Positions 26,543 through 37,630 of a DNA stretch of 64,000 bases are shown piece by piece (the stretch's first letter is position 1; each line of letters opens with the position of its first letter). The position numbers were made by a program, and so were the translations under genes. Source of the DNA: Tricholomella constricta (lineage: Eukaryota > Basidiomycota > Agaricomycetes > Agaricales > Lyophyllaceae); assembly GCA_013368375.1 (NCBI GenBank), contig JAACJP010000022.1, forward strand, positions 248,001-312,000. Direction: 5' to 3'. The notes under the pieces are model-generated. The model saw only the letters and a program-made list of their open reading frames with translations. It did no database searches and was not told where the DNA came from.

Positions 26543-27154
26543 ATGCCCAGCTACTGCTCATCCACATCTCCGACGCGGGGGGACATCCTCGCCGCCACAG
26601 AACGCTTCCTCTCCGCTTTCGCAAACAACAAAACGCACCCCCTAACTCTTCTGACCTACTTCTCCACCAGCGCGCCCGTCACGATCCAGCACTACCCCTC
26701 GACCTGCACGCACCCTCAATCCTCCTTGCTGCGCGGGCCCAACGCCATCCGGTCCTACTTTGACCTGCTCGCGACGCACTGGACGCGCACGGGCCTGCGG
26801 ATGCACCAGCGCACGCTCGAGGTCGACGCCGCAGCGCGCAGGGTCGTGGTGCAGGGCTGTGTGACCTGGACCTGGAAGAGGAGCGGGCGGAGCTGGGTAG
26901 AGGAGTTTACGTGCACGATGGGGTTTGACGAGGCGCTCAAGATTGTGAGCTTTGCTGTGCGGACGGAGTCGGCGAGTAAGACTTGTATTATGCAAGCGAA
27001 GGATGTGGATGAAACACCCATCCCCATCCCCACTGCCCCGCCCCCGCCTCTGCCGTTGTTCGCGGCGCAAGGCCCGCTGTGTGTTTCGGTAAGCGCGTCC
27101 CAATTTCACTGTAATATCCGACTTGACTTGCGCTGATGTCATGCGCAGAGGTAG
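26543..27154 (+). CDS. NTF2-like / SnoaL-like small protein
   Basis: Start at 26543 (MPSYCSSTSPTRGDI). Exon 1 runs to 27088 and a two-codon last exon (Arg-stop) lies at 27149-27154, with a 60-nt intron; if unspliced the frame stops at 27136. About 183 residues. The layout is that of an NTF2-like cone: an N-terminal helix (ATERFLSAFANNKTHPLTLL), FFSTSAP-like strand, GPNAIRSYFDLLATHW, then strands with VVVQGCVTWTWKRSGRSW and EEFTCTMGFDEALKIVSF. Such folds serve as small enzymes or binding modules; no catalytic pair can be assigned. The last 35 residues (proline-rich) are outside the fold. Confidence 0.7.
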
Positions 27155-28068
27155 TGGAGTCGTGTGCTCATGCTCGGCCTCGGCCTCGCGCACCACCATT
27201 ACCACCTGGAAGCGGACATTGGATCAGATATTTACAGCTTACACTCCATCCCCGTCGCCGACCCCGCAACCTTGTTTTCTTCCCCGCCCCAGCCCCGTTT
27301 CTCCCTTCAGCTGTTCACCCAGCTGCAGTCGCATCATCGCAAGTTTTTTTGGATACCCCCCTCCGTATATCCGCATACACGCTGTCACTGTCTAATTTCA
27401 TCACACTGCCGGCTCCGCCTGGCTACGCATGCGCTCGATTCTGAGTTACTGTTCTGTCCCGCTTGCCGTACTCCCACCCCCCCCGCCAACGACTCAGTAT
27501 TGCTCGTCACACTCTAGACCACAAAAAATTATAAGAACAATTCCGTGTTGTATATATCTCCTACTCTGGGCGCGATGCGTGTTCGGCATCCATAATGCAC
27601 CAACTTCATTCGCCCCCCCCCCCCCAACCCCAAATCCAAGGTTGCATCTCGGTGGTATGCTGTAAAGAATCCTCCGTCCGGCCCCATCATCCGCGGGAGT
27701 CCCGCTGTCAAGTTCAGAGGAGAACCGCTTACTAGTACCGTACCTGAAACCGCCTGCGGAAGGAGGCGCGTCTCGGGGGAGTGTGTGGCACAGGAGTGAA
27801 CACGGCGTTTTTCGGAAAATTCGTAACACACAGGTGTGTGAGATCGGGGAAACCCTTGAAGCGTCTGGTTCCGGTGGATTAGATTAGAGCGTTCCAGTGG
27901 GCGCGTAAGTTTCCATATGAAAGTGGCAGGACCCCGGATTAATCATCCATCCCAAGGCAGGCGCGGAGAGGGTTAAGACGCCGATTGTCAGCTGGACTCG
28001 GACTGTAGGGAGTTAATTGGCTCCTTGTTCATCGAACGTTCATCGATACGTATACCAGGTCTTCCTGA

Positions 28069-28097
28069 TACAATGTGTGTGAACATTACACATTGTA
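28069..28097. repeat. Inverted repeat with 10-bp arms
   Basis: TACAATGTGT at 28069-28078 and its exact reverse complement ACACATTGTA at 28088-28097 flank a 9-nt spacer. It lies in gene-poor DNA and may be a factor-binding site or part of a miniature element. Confidence 0.7.
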
Positions 28098-28403
28098 CAC
28101 GCGCTGGGATAATCCTGCCAGGCATATGCATGTCTTCGAGGAAGAAGATGAGGCGACATAACATACACAATTGCAACTGCGCATGCATAAGCACATATGT
28201 CAGTTGATCACCGAGATGCCCGTCGAAGCTACATTGAACGATGCGAACTCCCATGGGCAATCTATCTACGCTAGGCCACACGCGTCCCGCGCGGCTTATC
28301 AGATAGCCAGTCCCTGCCCGAAGGCCATCCAGTGCCCGAGCACCACCCCAAGGCCCTTCTTCCGAGCCTGCGCACTCGGCCTCCGAGGGTGTTACAGTTG
28401 CAA

Positions 28404-28421
28404 GGCACATGTACATGTGCC
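28404..28421. repeat. Perfect 18-bp palindrome
   Basis: GGCACATGTACATGTGCC reads the same on both strands. It contains two ACATGT half-sites, so a dimeric DNA-binding protein could use it. No adjacent gene is certain. Confidence 0.75.
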
Positions 28422-29211
28422 ACGGGATTGGGGATGGGGGGGATGGTGCTTTGTCGGCGCCGAGTCCTTCGCCGAGATCTGTGGGGCTGGCAGAACTCGG
28501 CGATTGGCGTTGTCTGGCCGGACCAATGACATACGTACGAGGGACTCCGGGTGAAGGCTTTGCTTGATGGAGTCCGATGCTTCTGTGTCCCCATACGCAT
28601 GAATGATACTAAGACTTACATACATATTTGGGGGAGATGGTAAAGGACGCGTCGAGGCGTCCAAACTGTCGTTATTTGGGTTAACCGCGATCACATGATT
28701 CGCCTCGGGTGCAACTTCAACTTGCTGCACTATATGAGCACCCACTTGGCACCGTTGTTCTCATTCAGTTGTACTGTACTTTGTCTTGTTACATGTTGCA
28801 GGATTTAGTATCTGGATCGGTTGGAGTTCTGCCACAACACACGTCTGTCTTCTCAGTTTGCTCCGGATACCTTCAGCTATCGACGCTCTGGACTCTACAT
28901 CAACAGTCGAATCCATGTTCCTCCCAGGTGATTCTCCTTTGACCGCTCTCCGCTACGTGTTCGGTTATCCAGGAGAAGAACGATACCCACCACTGGATGA
29001 AATTATTACGGGACCATGAGACAGATGGAAAATTTATTATTTAAATGCGGAGAGTTATGTATGTAAATGAAGCCGAGGGCGTTTCACAGTGCTCATGAAG
29101 GACTTGACTCACACGTCTGAAATGTCGAAAACATCCGTAGATATGCAGCTTTTACATACTTGACACCAATGGGTATTTTTCTCCTTACAAGTAGTAGATC
29201 TGCCGAAACAC

Positions 29212-31598
29212 TTATTCCTTCCTGGGTGCTTTCCAATCCTTCAGCCATGCCATAACAAAGTCGATCATTTCACCGTGGATTTTACGGATCTCAGGGGGCT
29301 CGTCCGATAGGTTTGGCAGACCATACTCGTCCCAGTGGTGCACGGCACCTTAAAAAAAGACTTCGGCACATCAACAAAACATATAATAACGGAGCACCTA
29401 CCGGGGATGAGCTTAAATGGGCGAAGAACAGTGTCTTCCCTGTCATTGGCATAGTCGACGTTGTGAGGTGTTTCAGGTCTCCACGGGTCCACTTTATACG
29501 ACCTTCAGTATGGCTTCGTCCGTCCGTCGGGAGAATATGGGAGGAGCACAAACCTTCGCCGTCAATGAATGCCAGATGGTCAGCGGCAAGGTCGAAATCC
29601 CCCAGCGCATTTACGGCTGTGACATTTGGCTCCCTGGGCACAGTGAAGTACTTTCCAGGCGGGAATGCCTATCGACGCCATGTGTTGAGGTTACTTGTCA
29701 TTATGATAACTGAGGGCCCAGTGATTCCCCCCACCTGTTTGCATATCTTGGACTCGTATTCTAGAGTCAGCCGACGAGAAATGATACGGGGCCAATCTTC
29801 GTTTGGTGGAGACGTCTGATAAAACGCGACTTGATGCGTCAGCATCGATACGACAAGTTATCAATCAAATAGCTTGACGCACGGTGAAATAACCCCACTG
29901 GGTGCAGACTTGGAACTGCCACAAGCGCCAGTCTTGGTCTAAAGACGTCTCCTGGTATTGGGTATCATCAAACGTGCCGAAGCACTACAAAAAGGTCTGT
30001 TATAGTGCATTGTTCTGTATAGTATGTGAAACTTCTCGCTTACCCGTTCAACAGTGCGATCTGGAGGACAACGCGACACGACATGCTGATGGAGAGAGCC
30101 ATGTTACTGAACCACTAATCTCAACTTTAATGAAGAATTTACAAACCTCTTTGATCCACTGTGCATAGTTGACAATAGAGAAATCAAGCTTGAAGCCATC
30201 AGCAATTGGCACCATCCTTGAGGTATGGCCGAAAGGCTGGTCTGCGACAGCAGCGTTGAAGTGTCGAAGAGGCTTGTTCAAAGCGTTACAAAAGTCATCG
30301 AATGTGGTACTGCCAACGGCGGGGTCCCAGACTTTCGATTGCCAGGATCCCAGGGGGGCCTGTGGTGATGAACCCGTCAACGGTAATAATATCTTTGAGA
30401 ACGAGGTCTAGTTACCACGATGAGGGACACGAAATCTTCGTCGTGTTGAAGGTCCTTGACACCAAACAAGGCTTTCAAGTGCCCAACAAAAAGACGATGA
30501 TCAAGGATTTTGTCAATTATTGAAACGGAATTCTCAAGGTGCGAAGAACATATCGGGTCAGCGGCAAGGCGAATGATTTCCATGTATTTCCAGTTTGCCA
30601 GCTCAGCGTGGACTACGGCTGAAAGAAGGTTTTGTCAGCTGTTGATTTGCGCGTGGTTTAATCATAGCCCAACCACTAGAAGCGATGGAACCGTAGACCA
30701 GTTCCGGGTATAAGACTTTCATGTGGGCTGCGCGGGCACCGGCGTACGAGCCCTGGAAGGGAAAATCATTGATCATTAGCACTCTGCCTATGAGTGTCGC
30801 TTCGTACACCATAATAGATCCATGGCGTATTGGGTGCCGTCAAATCTTCGTCGATGCCGTCAAACTTGACATTAGCCATGAAATTCGCGCTGTCCGCAGC
30901 AGCCTGTTCATTGTCAAGCCATCTTCCAGTACCTTCAATCAAAATTCAAAGTTTACAGACAAAGCTAGCTCATACTTACCGAAGCGAGTCAGTGGTGAAG
31001 TTATCAACTGGTATAGATGCTCCTGACGTCGACAGTGAGATGTGGTCATGTATCCCCTCAGGCAGTCGCACCATAGTATCTATGTTCCAACACGACGCCG
31101 ATGCCTGCAGTTGCTCTTGCGAGAATTTCGACTATTCCGGTGTCCAAGAAGGGCAGTCGATCCTAACAAATAAACTTCCCCTCAGCTTTTATGAACATCC
31201 CAGAGTTTGTAACATACTTCTCCACTTGTCTCCCCGCCATCGAGCACAATAACAGGACCACCTTTCTGAGCATCGTAATGCCTGTCATTGACCCAATACC
31301 TCTGATGGAATGTGTGCTTCAAGCCCTTCGAGAAGTGGTCCAAAGGCTGCTCAAACCAGCGAGCGCGGAAATCCGTAGCGGTAGAAAGGACACCCTGAGT
31401 GCCTTCAGATTCTTGGAGGATAAGACTAGGAGACTCTTTCGAGACCTTAGCTGCCTGAACCTTTTCCAATTTCCAAAGGTTAACTCCTTGGGGTCCTAGG
31501 ACGCGGAGAAGGTTGGCATCAGGTGCTGCATCGACGACACATAGAAAGTAAAAGATTGAAAGGGCCTGAACCAGGAATTTTGGCTCAACATAGACCAT
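29212..31598 (-). CDS. Secreted serine carboxypeptidase-like protease, family S28
   Basis: Prolyl carboxypeptidase/DPP-II type peptidase acting outside the cell on proline-containing peptides. Starts at 31598 with a signal peptide (QALSIFYFLCVVDA). The first exon carries RARWFEQPLDHFS, QRYWVNDRHYD and GGPVIVLDGGE, the S28 opening. The next exons give VVLEHRYYG and WLDNEQAAADSANFM. A splice joins TPWIYYG to GSYAGARAAHMKVLYPELVYGSIASSG-like sequence, placing the catalytic Ser in GGSYAGA. The Asp lies in the FIDGE/DPWRPETPH segment and the His in VHHWDEYGLPN. The C-terminus is MIDFVMAWLKDWKAPRKE. Roughly ten exons, about 550 residues, usual for the family. Exact borders of some middle exons were not resolved. 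Confidence 0.88.
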
Positions 31599-32283
31599 GG
31601 CGGCGAGTGATTAGGCCGTGGAAGTGGCAAGTCGCTAAGTCGCGCCCGATCCAACGTCCTCGGGCCGGGACCAAATCACACCACGTGGAGGTCAGGTCGT
31701 GTGCAGGTTCTGACGCTCACCAGCGCTCACCGTCTATGGAACTGTTTCATTCTAATTCTGGGAAGCATCTATCATGCAAGCTGGCTGCTGTACCCTTGCT
31801 CTGCTCTTCGGTCAGCTTGAACGGAATTGAAATTGGGAACTACGCCTCCTGGGCTTCTTTGGGTACTACAACGCAGTTTGGGTCGTGACAAATTCATGCA
31901 TTCTCTTACCAGTTAACTGGATCAGCACTGGAATGTCTTCTGCGTGCCTTGTGCATTCATGCATGGTGGAGGCGAATAGCACCAGCTATTGCGCCGCACA
32001 AAGTGTTTCTCTCTCAGATACTGTCGGATGCTTCTAGCCTGCATACGTCGGTGGTCTCAAGTGCTCCATCATTCAAGCCTCTGCCCTTTCAGTGTGTCAC
32101 AATCCTCGAGAACAGTATAAATACGGCCCTCAAATCATTCAAGAAACCAAACCAACCAACAGTCGGTCTTTACCTCCCCACACTCACACAGTCGCTCTCC
32201 CCATTTCAATTCTCACCCTCGTTGCAACCAAACTACAGCCTACAGCCCATCCTTCTTACTTAACCAACTACTCCCCAACCACC
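31599..32283. other. Divergent promoter region of the S28 peptidase and hydrophobin genes
   Basis: 685 bp between two divergent secreted-protein genes. A TATA box for the hydrophobin side is at 32116-32123. The leader between TATA and ATG is strongly C/T-rich and A/C-rich, typical of highly expressed fungal genes. No gene seen inside. Confidence 0.5.
32116..32123 (+). promoter_or_regulatory. TATA box of the hydrophobin gene
   Basis: TATAAATA, 161 bp before the hydrophobin ATG, followed by a long pyrimidine-rich leader. Confidence 0.6.
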
Positions 32284-32746
32284 ATGTTCTTGAAAGCCAC
32301 CTTCTTCCTCCTCGCCATCGCCACCGCCTCCTTGGTCCTCGCGACGCCAGTCCCCGAGATCGTCCAGTCCTGCAACACCGGCACCATCCAGTGCTGCCAG
32401 CAGTTCTTCGACTCCCACACCGACTCCGCCCATACCCTCCTCGGGCTCGCCGGCATCATCGGCGGCTCGCCTCTCGGCCAGGTCGGCACGAGCTGCACCC
32501 CCATCACACCCATTGGTCTGGGCAGCGGAAATAACTGGTACGTTGTTCTTTTACACCGCTGATCCCTCTCGCCTGGGTTCTGACCTCCGATTTTCAGCCG
32601 TCAAGCCCCCATGTGCTGCAGCGAGAACAACTACAGTGAGCTTCATTCCGTCTTTTGTTCGCTTTTGTGTCAATGTGATGGCTTATTTCGTCGATGTAGA
32701 CGGCCTCGTCGTCGTTGGTTGCACACCTATCAATGTCAGCTTGTAG
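32284..32746 (+). CDS. Class I hydrophobin
   Basis: Small secreted surface-active protein that self-assembles at air-water interfaces and coats hyphae or fruiting-body surfaces. Three exons, 32284-32537, 32598-32635 and 32700-32746, give 112 residues. The signal peptide is MFLKATFFLLAIATASLVLA. All eight cysteines are present in the order C, CC, C, C, CC, C: SCNTGTIQCCQQ, TSCTPI, NNCRQAPMCCSENNY and VVVGCTPINVSL. The fifth Cys codon is formed across the first splice (TG plus C). The long C3-C4 spacing and basidiomycete C-terminus mark class I. The two short introns sit at the positions commonly seen in basidiomycete hydrophobins. Convergent with the GH35 gene, with 311 bp between the stops. 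Confidence 0.96.
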
Positions 32747-33057
32747 TTCCCAACTTGCGAATCTGGTATAACGCCGCTTTGCGGCTTGTTGGATGAGAAG
32801 AAGCTCAGGTCGCTTTGATACACCTTACCTTACGAATACAGCGCTTTTACCGTCGACCTTAATACTTACGTTCACATATCCTTGTCATTGTCCTTCTCCT
32901 TTCGTGATACGTGCGAAGATCTAAAATGGTCTGCGAGCAGGAGAGAAACTGACGCGCGCGCTCAGAACAGCCGTAGGCGCAATATCGATGCACAAATAGA
33001 TCGAAGAAACTATATATTTCAGTATCCAACAGTCATCAACGAACGAGCCAACCAAGC
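32747..33057. other. Short convergent 3' region
   Basis: 311 bp between the stop codons of the hydrophobin and GH35 genes. Holds the two 3' ends. Nothing else seen. Confidence 0.5.
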
Positions 33058-36000
33058 TCATTGTTCCCTACCAGACGACGACCAACTAGGATTATCCGTC
33101 ACCACCCCGCCAACTCCACCGTCATAAACACCATCGATCGTGAGCTGAAGGCCTGGCGTGATCGGTACACCGGGAGTCATGGCCCAGAGCGCAATCGCAA
33201 CGGTGCTTTATTTATGGTAAGTTCATGAGGAATTGGGAAAATTTGAAAGAAATTTACTTGACGCCGTGATAATCCAGAATTCCTTCGTGAACAGGAAACT
33301 TTGCCTGTGGACTTACATGGCAGGTAGGTTAACATATATCCCTGGCAATTGATGCAATGAAAGCGTTTACCCAAGGTTCCCAACGCGCTTCCCCATCATC
33401 CAGCCATTGACAAACAGCAGCGCCCGGTACGGCTGTCCAAATGGCTCCTGGAACGTGAACGACATGGGCACGTCAAAGCCCTGTGGGATGTCCAACTTGA
33501 ACGTCGTCACGAAGAACCCGACCCCGGCTGCGGAGTCGGGGAGACCTTGGACGAGAGCCCGGGATGCCCACTTTGAGGTGTCGAATGCGGGAAGGTGCCA
33601 GCCTCTGCGTTCGCCGAAGAGACCGCCTTCGTTGAGAACACCTTGTAGGATTTCAGTACGGAGGGGGCTGCGCAACATGGGACTCACCGCGAACTTTATC
33701 GGGATAGCTGCGCACGGCTTCAGTATCGAGGAACTCGGCGTGAGTAGGAAATCGACACTTACTTAAGGTAACCTCCAACCTTGCCCTGCACCTTCCACGT
33801 CGTGAAATTCCCTCCTGTGTCAAGCTCGAAGCCACGAATGCCGCGAGGGCTCTTGACCCTATCTGGGTTTGCTGATTTACCCCCTTGACGTCAATTCCTG
33901 GACAAGCTACGGTGAGACGGGAAGCAGGAAGCTCTTACAACTACTGGACTCGTCCAGCCCCATGTTGTCCTTCCCAATTCAGAATTGACATTTATCCATG
34001 CATAGAGGGAAGGAACATACTTGTACGACGGTGATGACGTTGTCCTCGCCAGGTATCACTGCTCCTTCTGGGAATATGAATTTGTCGTCAGTCTCCGCAA
34101 CGATGTGTCGATTGTTTGTTGAGCTAGAGAGCTACCGAGTTAGTTTATGCCGCGATATATGTGGGGTGTAGCACGCACTTTCCAAAGGAGGTGTTGAGGA
34201 AGACATCGTTAAGCCATATACTCGCTGCAAAAGCTATGAAAACAAAGAGGGTGGTTGGATTTTGGCAATTAACGGGATATGAACACGAACCCTCTCCTCC
34301 ATTGATCGACAGATTCACGCTTTTCTCAGCACCAGTAGCTGTGAAATGCCCGCGCCACAGGACCACATTCTCACAACTGACATACGCAATCAAACAATCA
34401 ATAGGCCATATGGATGGAGCCAAAGAAGGAACACCCACAATCCATAATCACACCCATACAAGATCCGCCCATCGCCGTAGTGCGGCTTGAGCGGGAGATT
34501 CGTGCTTGTCTTGTTGGCCACGACCCAGTCCGCATCATCGAAAGACCTCCCAACCTCAGGCAAGCTGTCCCTGAACTTCCAGCCACGGAGCTTCGGTACC
34601 GATATCCCATTCGCGTTCCTCGACGTCCGCAGCTGAGCCTCGAAGCCACCGATCGCCGTCACCACAGACCGAGACTGACGTGGCGACGCCGCAGAGAAAT
34701 CACCCGAGACGCGCTCGCCATTCCAGGTGATCGACCTGATGTTCCTCGGCGCAATGATCGTGAGCCGTGCGTCGGCTTTCAGGTCCCCCGTGAGCGCGAG
34801 GGCCGTTCCGGAGATGCTTGCGCTGCGGACGAGATATGGCCCGCCAACGAGGACGGACTCGTTCGTCCCCAGGCCCCAGAAGTTGCGTAGCGGATCGGAG
34901 GAGGCCTTGTCGGCTATGGCGGGCGCCCAGAACGTGGCTGCCGTCACAGAGTCCGCGAACAGGACGAGCTGCGTGTCTGAGTCCCAGATTGTGATGAGCC
35001 CCTCGATGCCTGCCAGGAAGGCTACGATGGTATTGCCAGCGAGGATACCGGCCTTGGTGTGCGAGAAGGTGACCAGCGAGGACTGTTTTACTTTGTTCGG
35101 GGTCCCTGTGAGGCGAAGCGTGGCTTCGTGCTCCTGGGAAGAGTCTCCGTGCAGGAAAAGAACATCTCTGCCATCGATGGTGCCCGCATACAAGACTTGG
35201 GCGGTGGAGTACAATGCTCTCGAAGATTGTCCAAATGCGTAGTCCGTCACGATTACCTTCGACTGACGTCCAGACAGCGTGATAGGTGAGGATACCACAG
35301 GGATTTGGAGGTCCCCAGCGGACGTTATTACGCTCAACTGGAACGTGGTCGTGGAACTAGAAGATGGCTGTTAATTAAGACCCCGAGGATGAAAGAATGC
35401 TGCTACTGACGTCGACGTCGAGTTTGCCTGGCGCACGACATAGAAACCGGCTTTAGTGTCGGGGTTGCGCAAGAAAGTTACGAAAGCGGCAGGAGACGTA
35501 GAGATCGCAAGCCCCGTGGAAGAATCGGCCACCCAGTCTGTCTTGTAAAACTCCGGAGAGCTGCGTAAGAAAAGTCCTTGCCTTTTAAGCTCATCATACT
35601 TCGTCGTCAGTTCTCTGGACTCTGTAATCTATGAAAAGGAAGTTGGGATCTTGAATCAAGAACCATGGACTGCTCGACGAACCAGCCACGTACCGATGCA
35701 CCGTAATCATAGGATGTGTATACTCCAGGGAAGGGTATACCGCCCCATGATGTCCCCCTGATAACAGTTGAGATCGAGACCTGCAGGTTTTAAGCTGAAG
35801 CAATGACGTACCCATAGAGCATGTAATAGTTAATCAGCTTGGCATTACTCGCCCAGAGCTGCAAGTTGAAGACCGATTGGAAGTTGGGACCGGTCAATAC
35901 ACGACATGGTGCGTAACCTTGTCAAATAAATTATGTAAATCGGAAAGAACATCGTCCACTAAAATCGAATAAGTACCTGGTGCCGTGGGGCCCCATGCAT

Positions 36001-37630
36001 CGAATGAGCCTCCCTGGAATTCTATATATGGAGTGTGAGAATAGAGTCTGCATCGGCCCATGAATCTAACAGACCTGGGATGTACCAAGGCTGTGATGGA
36101 TTGACCTCCGCATGGTAGGTATGGTAATTCGTGGTTACAGGCCTCCAGACCGTAGGATTGGAGCAATCAAACCCTTGAGGATACGAATCAAGCCTATCCT
36201 GGTTGGTCAACCTTGTGGAACAGCGATGTTGCAACGAATATACCCATAGAGGTCGACAGCCCCCTGGTCGATTTCACGTGAATACAGCAAGCGAGGAATC
36301 AAGGAGTATGGATGGTCTTACAGTTCCGTTGATAAAGTTCCTGCCTTGACCCGGGTCGTTGTAGGTCAGAGGGATGACTATTCCAGAGTTATCGTCCTTG
36401 TAAGCATTCTTGAGGTCAGCGAAATACTCGGCGTGGCTGATTGGGTTCTGGGTATACTCGTTGTCTACAAAGGAACGTCGAACAATAGGTACAGTAGTTA
36501 TCCTGTTGACGGTACATACCGATTTGAATGGCTACGCAATGACTTTGTCAACGATTTGACAAACTGTAGTTGGGCTTCGGAAGCGTACCGATAACAGGGC
36601 CTCCAGCTGTAATCTGATTCGGCGCAGTAACTTTGATTATACCTTCGATGTAAGCCTGCCAAGCGCCCTTCCAGTCTGTGTCATTAGTTCGCAGAGTTCC
36701 AGCCACTTCAGAAGTTGCCCAATGGGCAATCCCTCCTGCGGTCGTCTCCGCGTTGATGTACTAATTGCATAATAGAGGACGTCAAATTAGTTGCGCTATG
36801 ACGCGTTTTCCCCACTCACGGGACCTAAGGTTTAGGATCCGTGAAAGGCGTCAGGACATGTAAAAGAAATAGACATACCAGGCCGCAACACCACCCAGAC
36901 GCCAGCCTCTTTCGCGGCATCATAGAGTGGTTGCAATGCACGGAATCCACCAAAGTCGACAACTCCGCGAGAAGGGTTAATCAAGCCCATATGGGTATAG
37001 ACACTGACAGCATTGAGGCCTGCAGCCTTGACTTTCTGCAGGATATCTGGCCATAGAGATGGGACAGGCAACCGAAACGTATGGAATTCGCCAGAACTGA
37101 GCGAAAATCGTGACAGAAACTGTTGCGCGGACTGATCTGGCTTACTGAATGAAAACCCTTTGACCCCTAAGGATTAGACTATAATTGTCAAATCGTACTT
37201 GGTCGCTCAGATCGAGTTGGGTGCCCCGTTTAGCGTCCTCCACAATATCCTCGTCCGACGACCGTACAAAAGGAGCACTGGGTACAGGTGAAGTCGTACT
37301 TGATATGAAATGGGACAATGAGTGTAGAGACGGCCATGGAACAGCGACAGGTGATCTCGAAGACAACGAAAGGAGCACAACGGCCACAAGAAAAGTCGTG
37401 ACCCAAAACCAACATGACCTCCGCTTCAGCCGATGCTCAACATGAGATTCAGGCATTGGCCCTTCACTATTCTCCCAGTGTGGTAATGTTTTACTGCAGT
37501 CGAAGTGGAATGAGGCGTTCAAGTGGGGACTCGGTGACTTTCTGTCCAATGAGCCGCGCTGGTTTATATGTGATTCTGTGTACGAGGGCATGGCTGGAAG
37601 AATCGGTGCTGAGGTCGTCTCATGACCCAT
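33058..37630 (-). CDS. Beta-galactosidase, GH35, with N-terminal membrane anchor
   Basis: Releases terminal beta-galactose from pectic galactan or similar polymers. The ATG is at 37630; the longer frame starts at a non-ATG codon. The N-terminus is unusual: about 70 residues ending EHRLKRR, then a hydrophobic span (SCWFWVTTFLVAVVLLSLS, residues 72-90), so a type II membrane protein instead of a signal peptide. The GH35 barrel follows: FIHSGEFHTFRLPVPSLW, AAGLNAVSVYTHMGL, WVVLRPGPYINAETTAGG. The acid/base Glu is in DNEYTQNPISH and the nucleophile Glu in EFQGGSFDAWGP. Late domains include GPQAKFPVHEGILDYHG and VAIALWAMTPG. More than twelve introns; about 1,000 residues as usual. The last intron but one uses an AAG acceptor. 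Stop at 33058. Confidence 0.9.

Larger units (their letters stand above)
27155..29211. other. Gene-poor region of 2 kb
   Basis: No firm gene. It holds a C13-like run at about 27614-27627, two palindromes (listed separately), and one open frame at 28786-29019 (77 codons, ends YPPLDEIITGP) preceded by a CTATATGAG element at about 28728. That frame could be a small gene or the remains of one; no homology is recognised. Many short frames elsewhere have no protein character. Confidence 0.45.

Noticed and set aside
33382..33700. Frameshift or truncation of GH35 near its C-terminus
   Set aside because: An intron with an AAG acceptor joins GG to TCCACAGGCAAAG and restores GPQAKFPVHEG, so the gene is intact.
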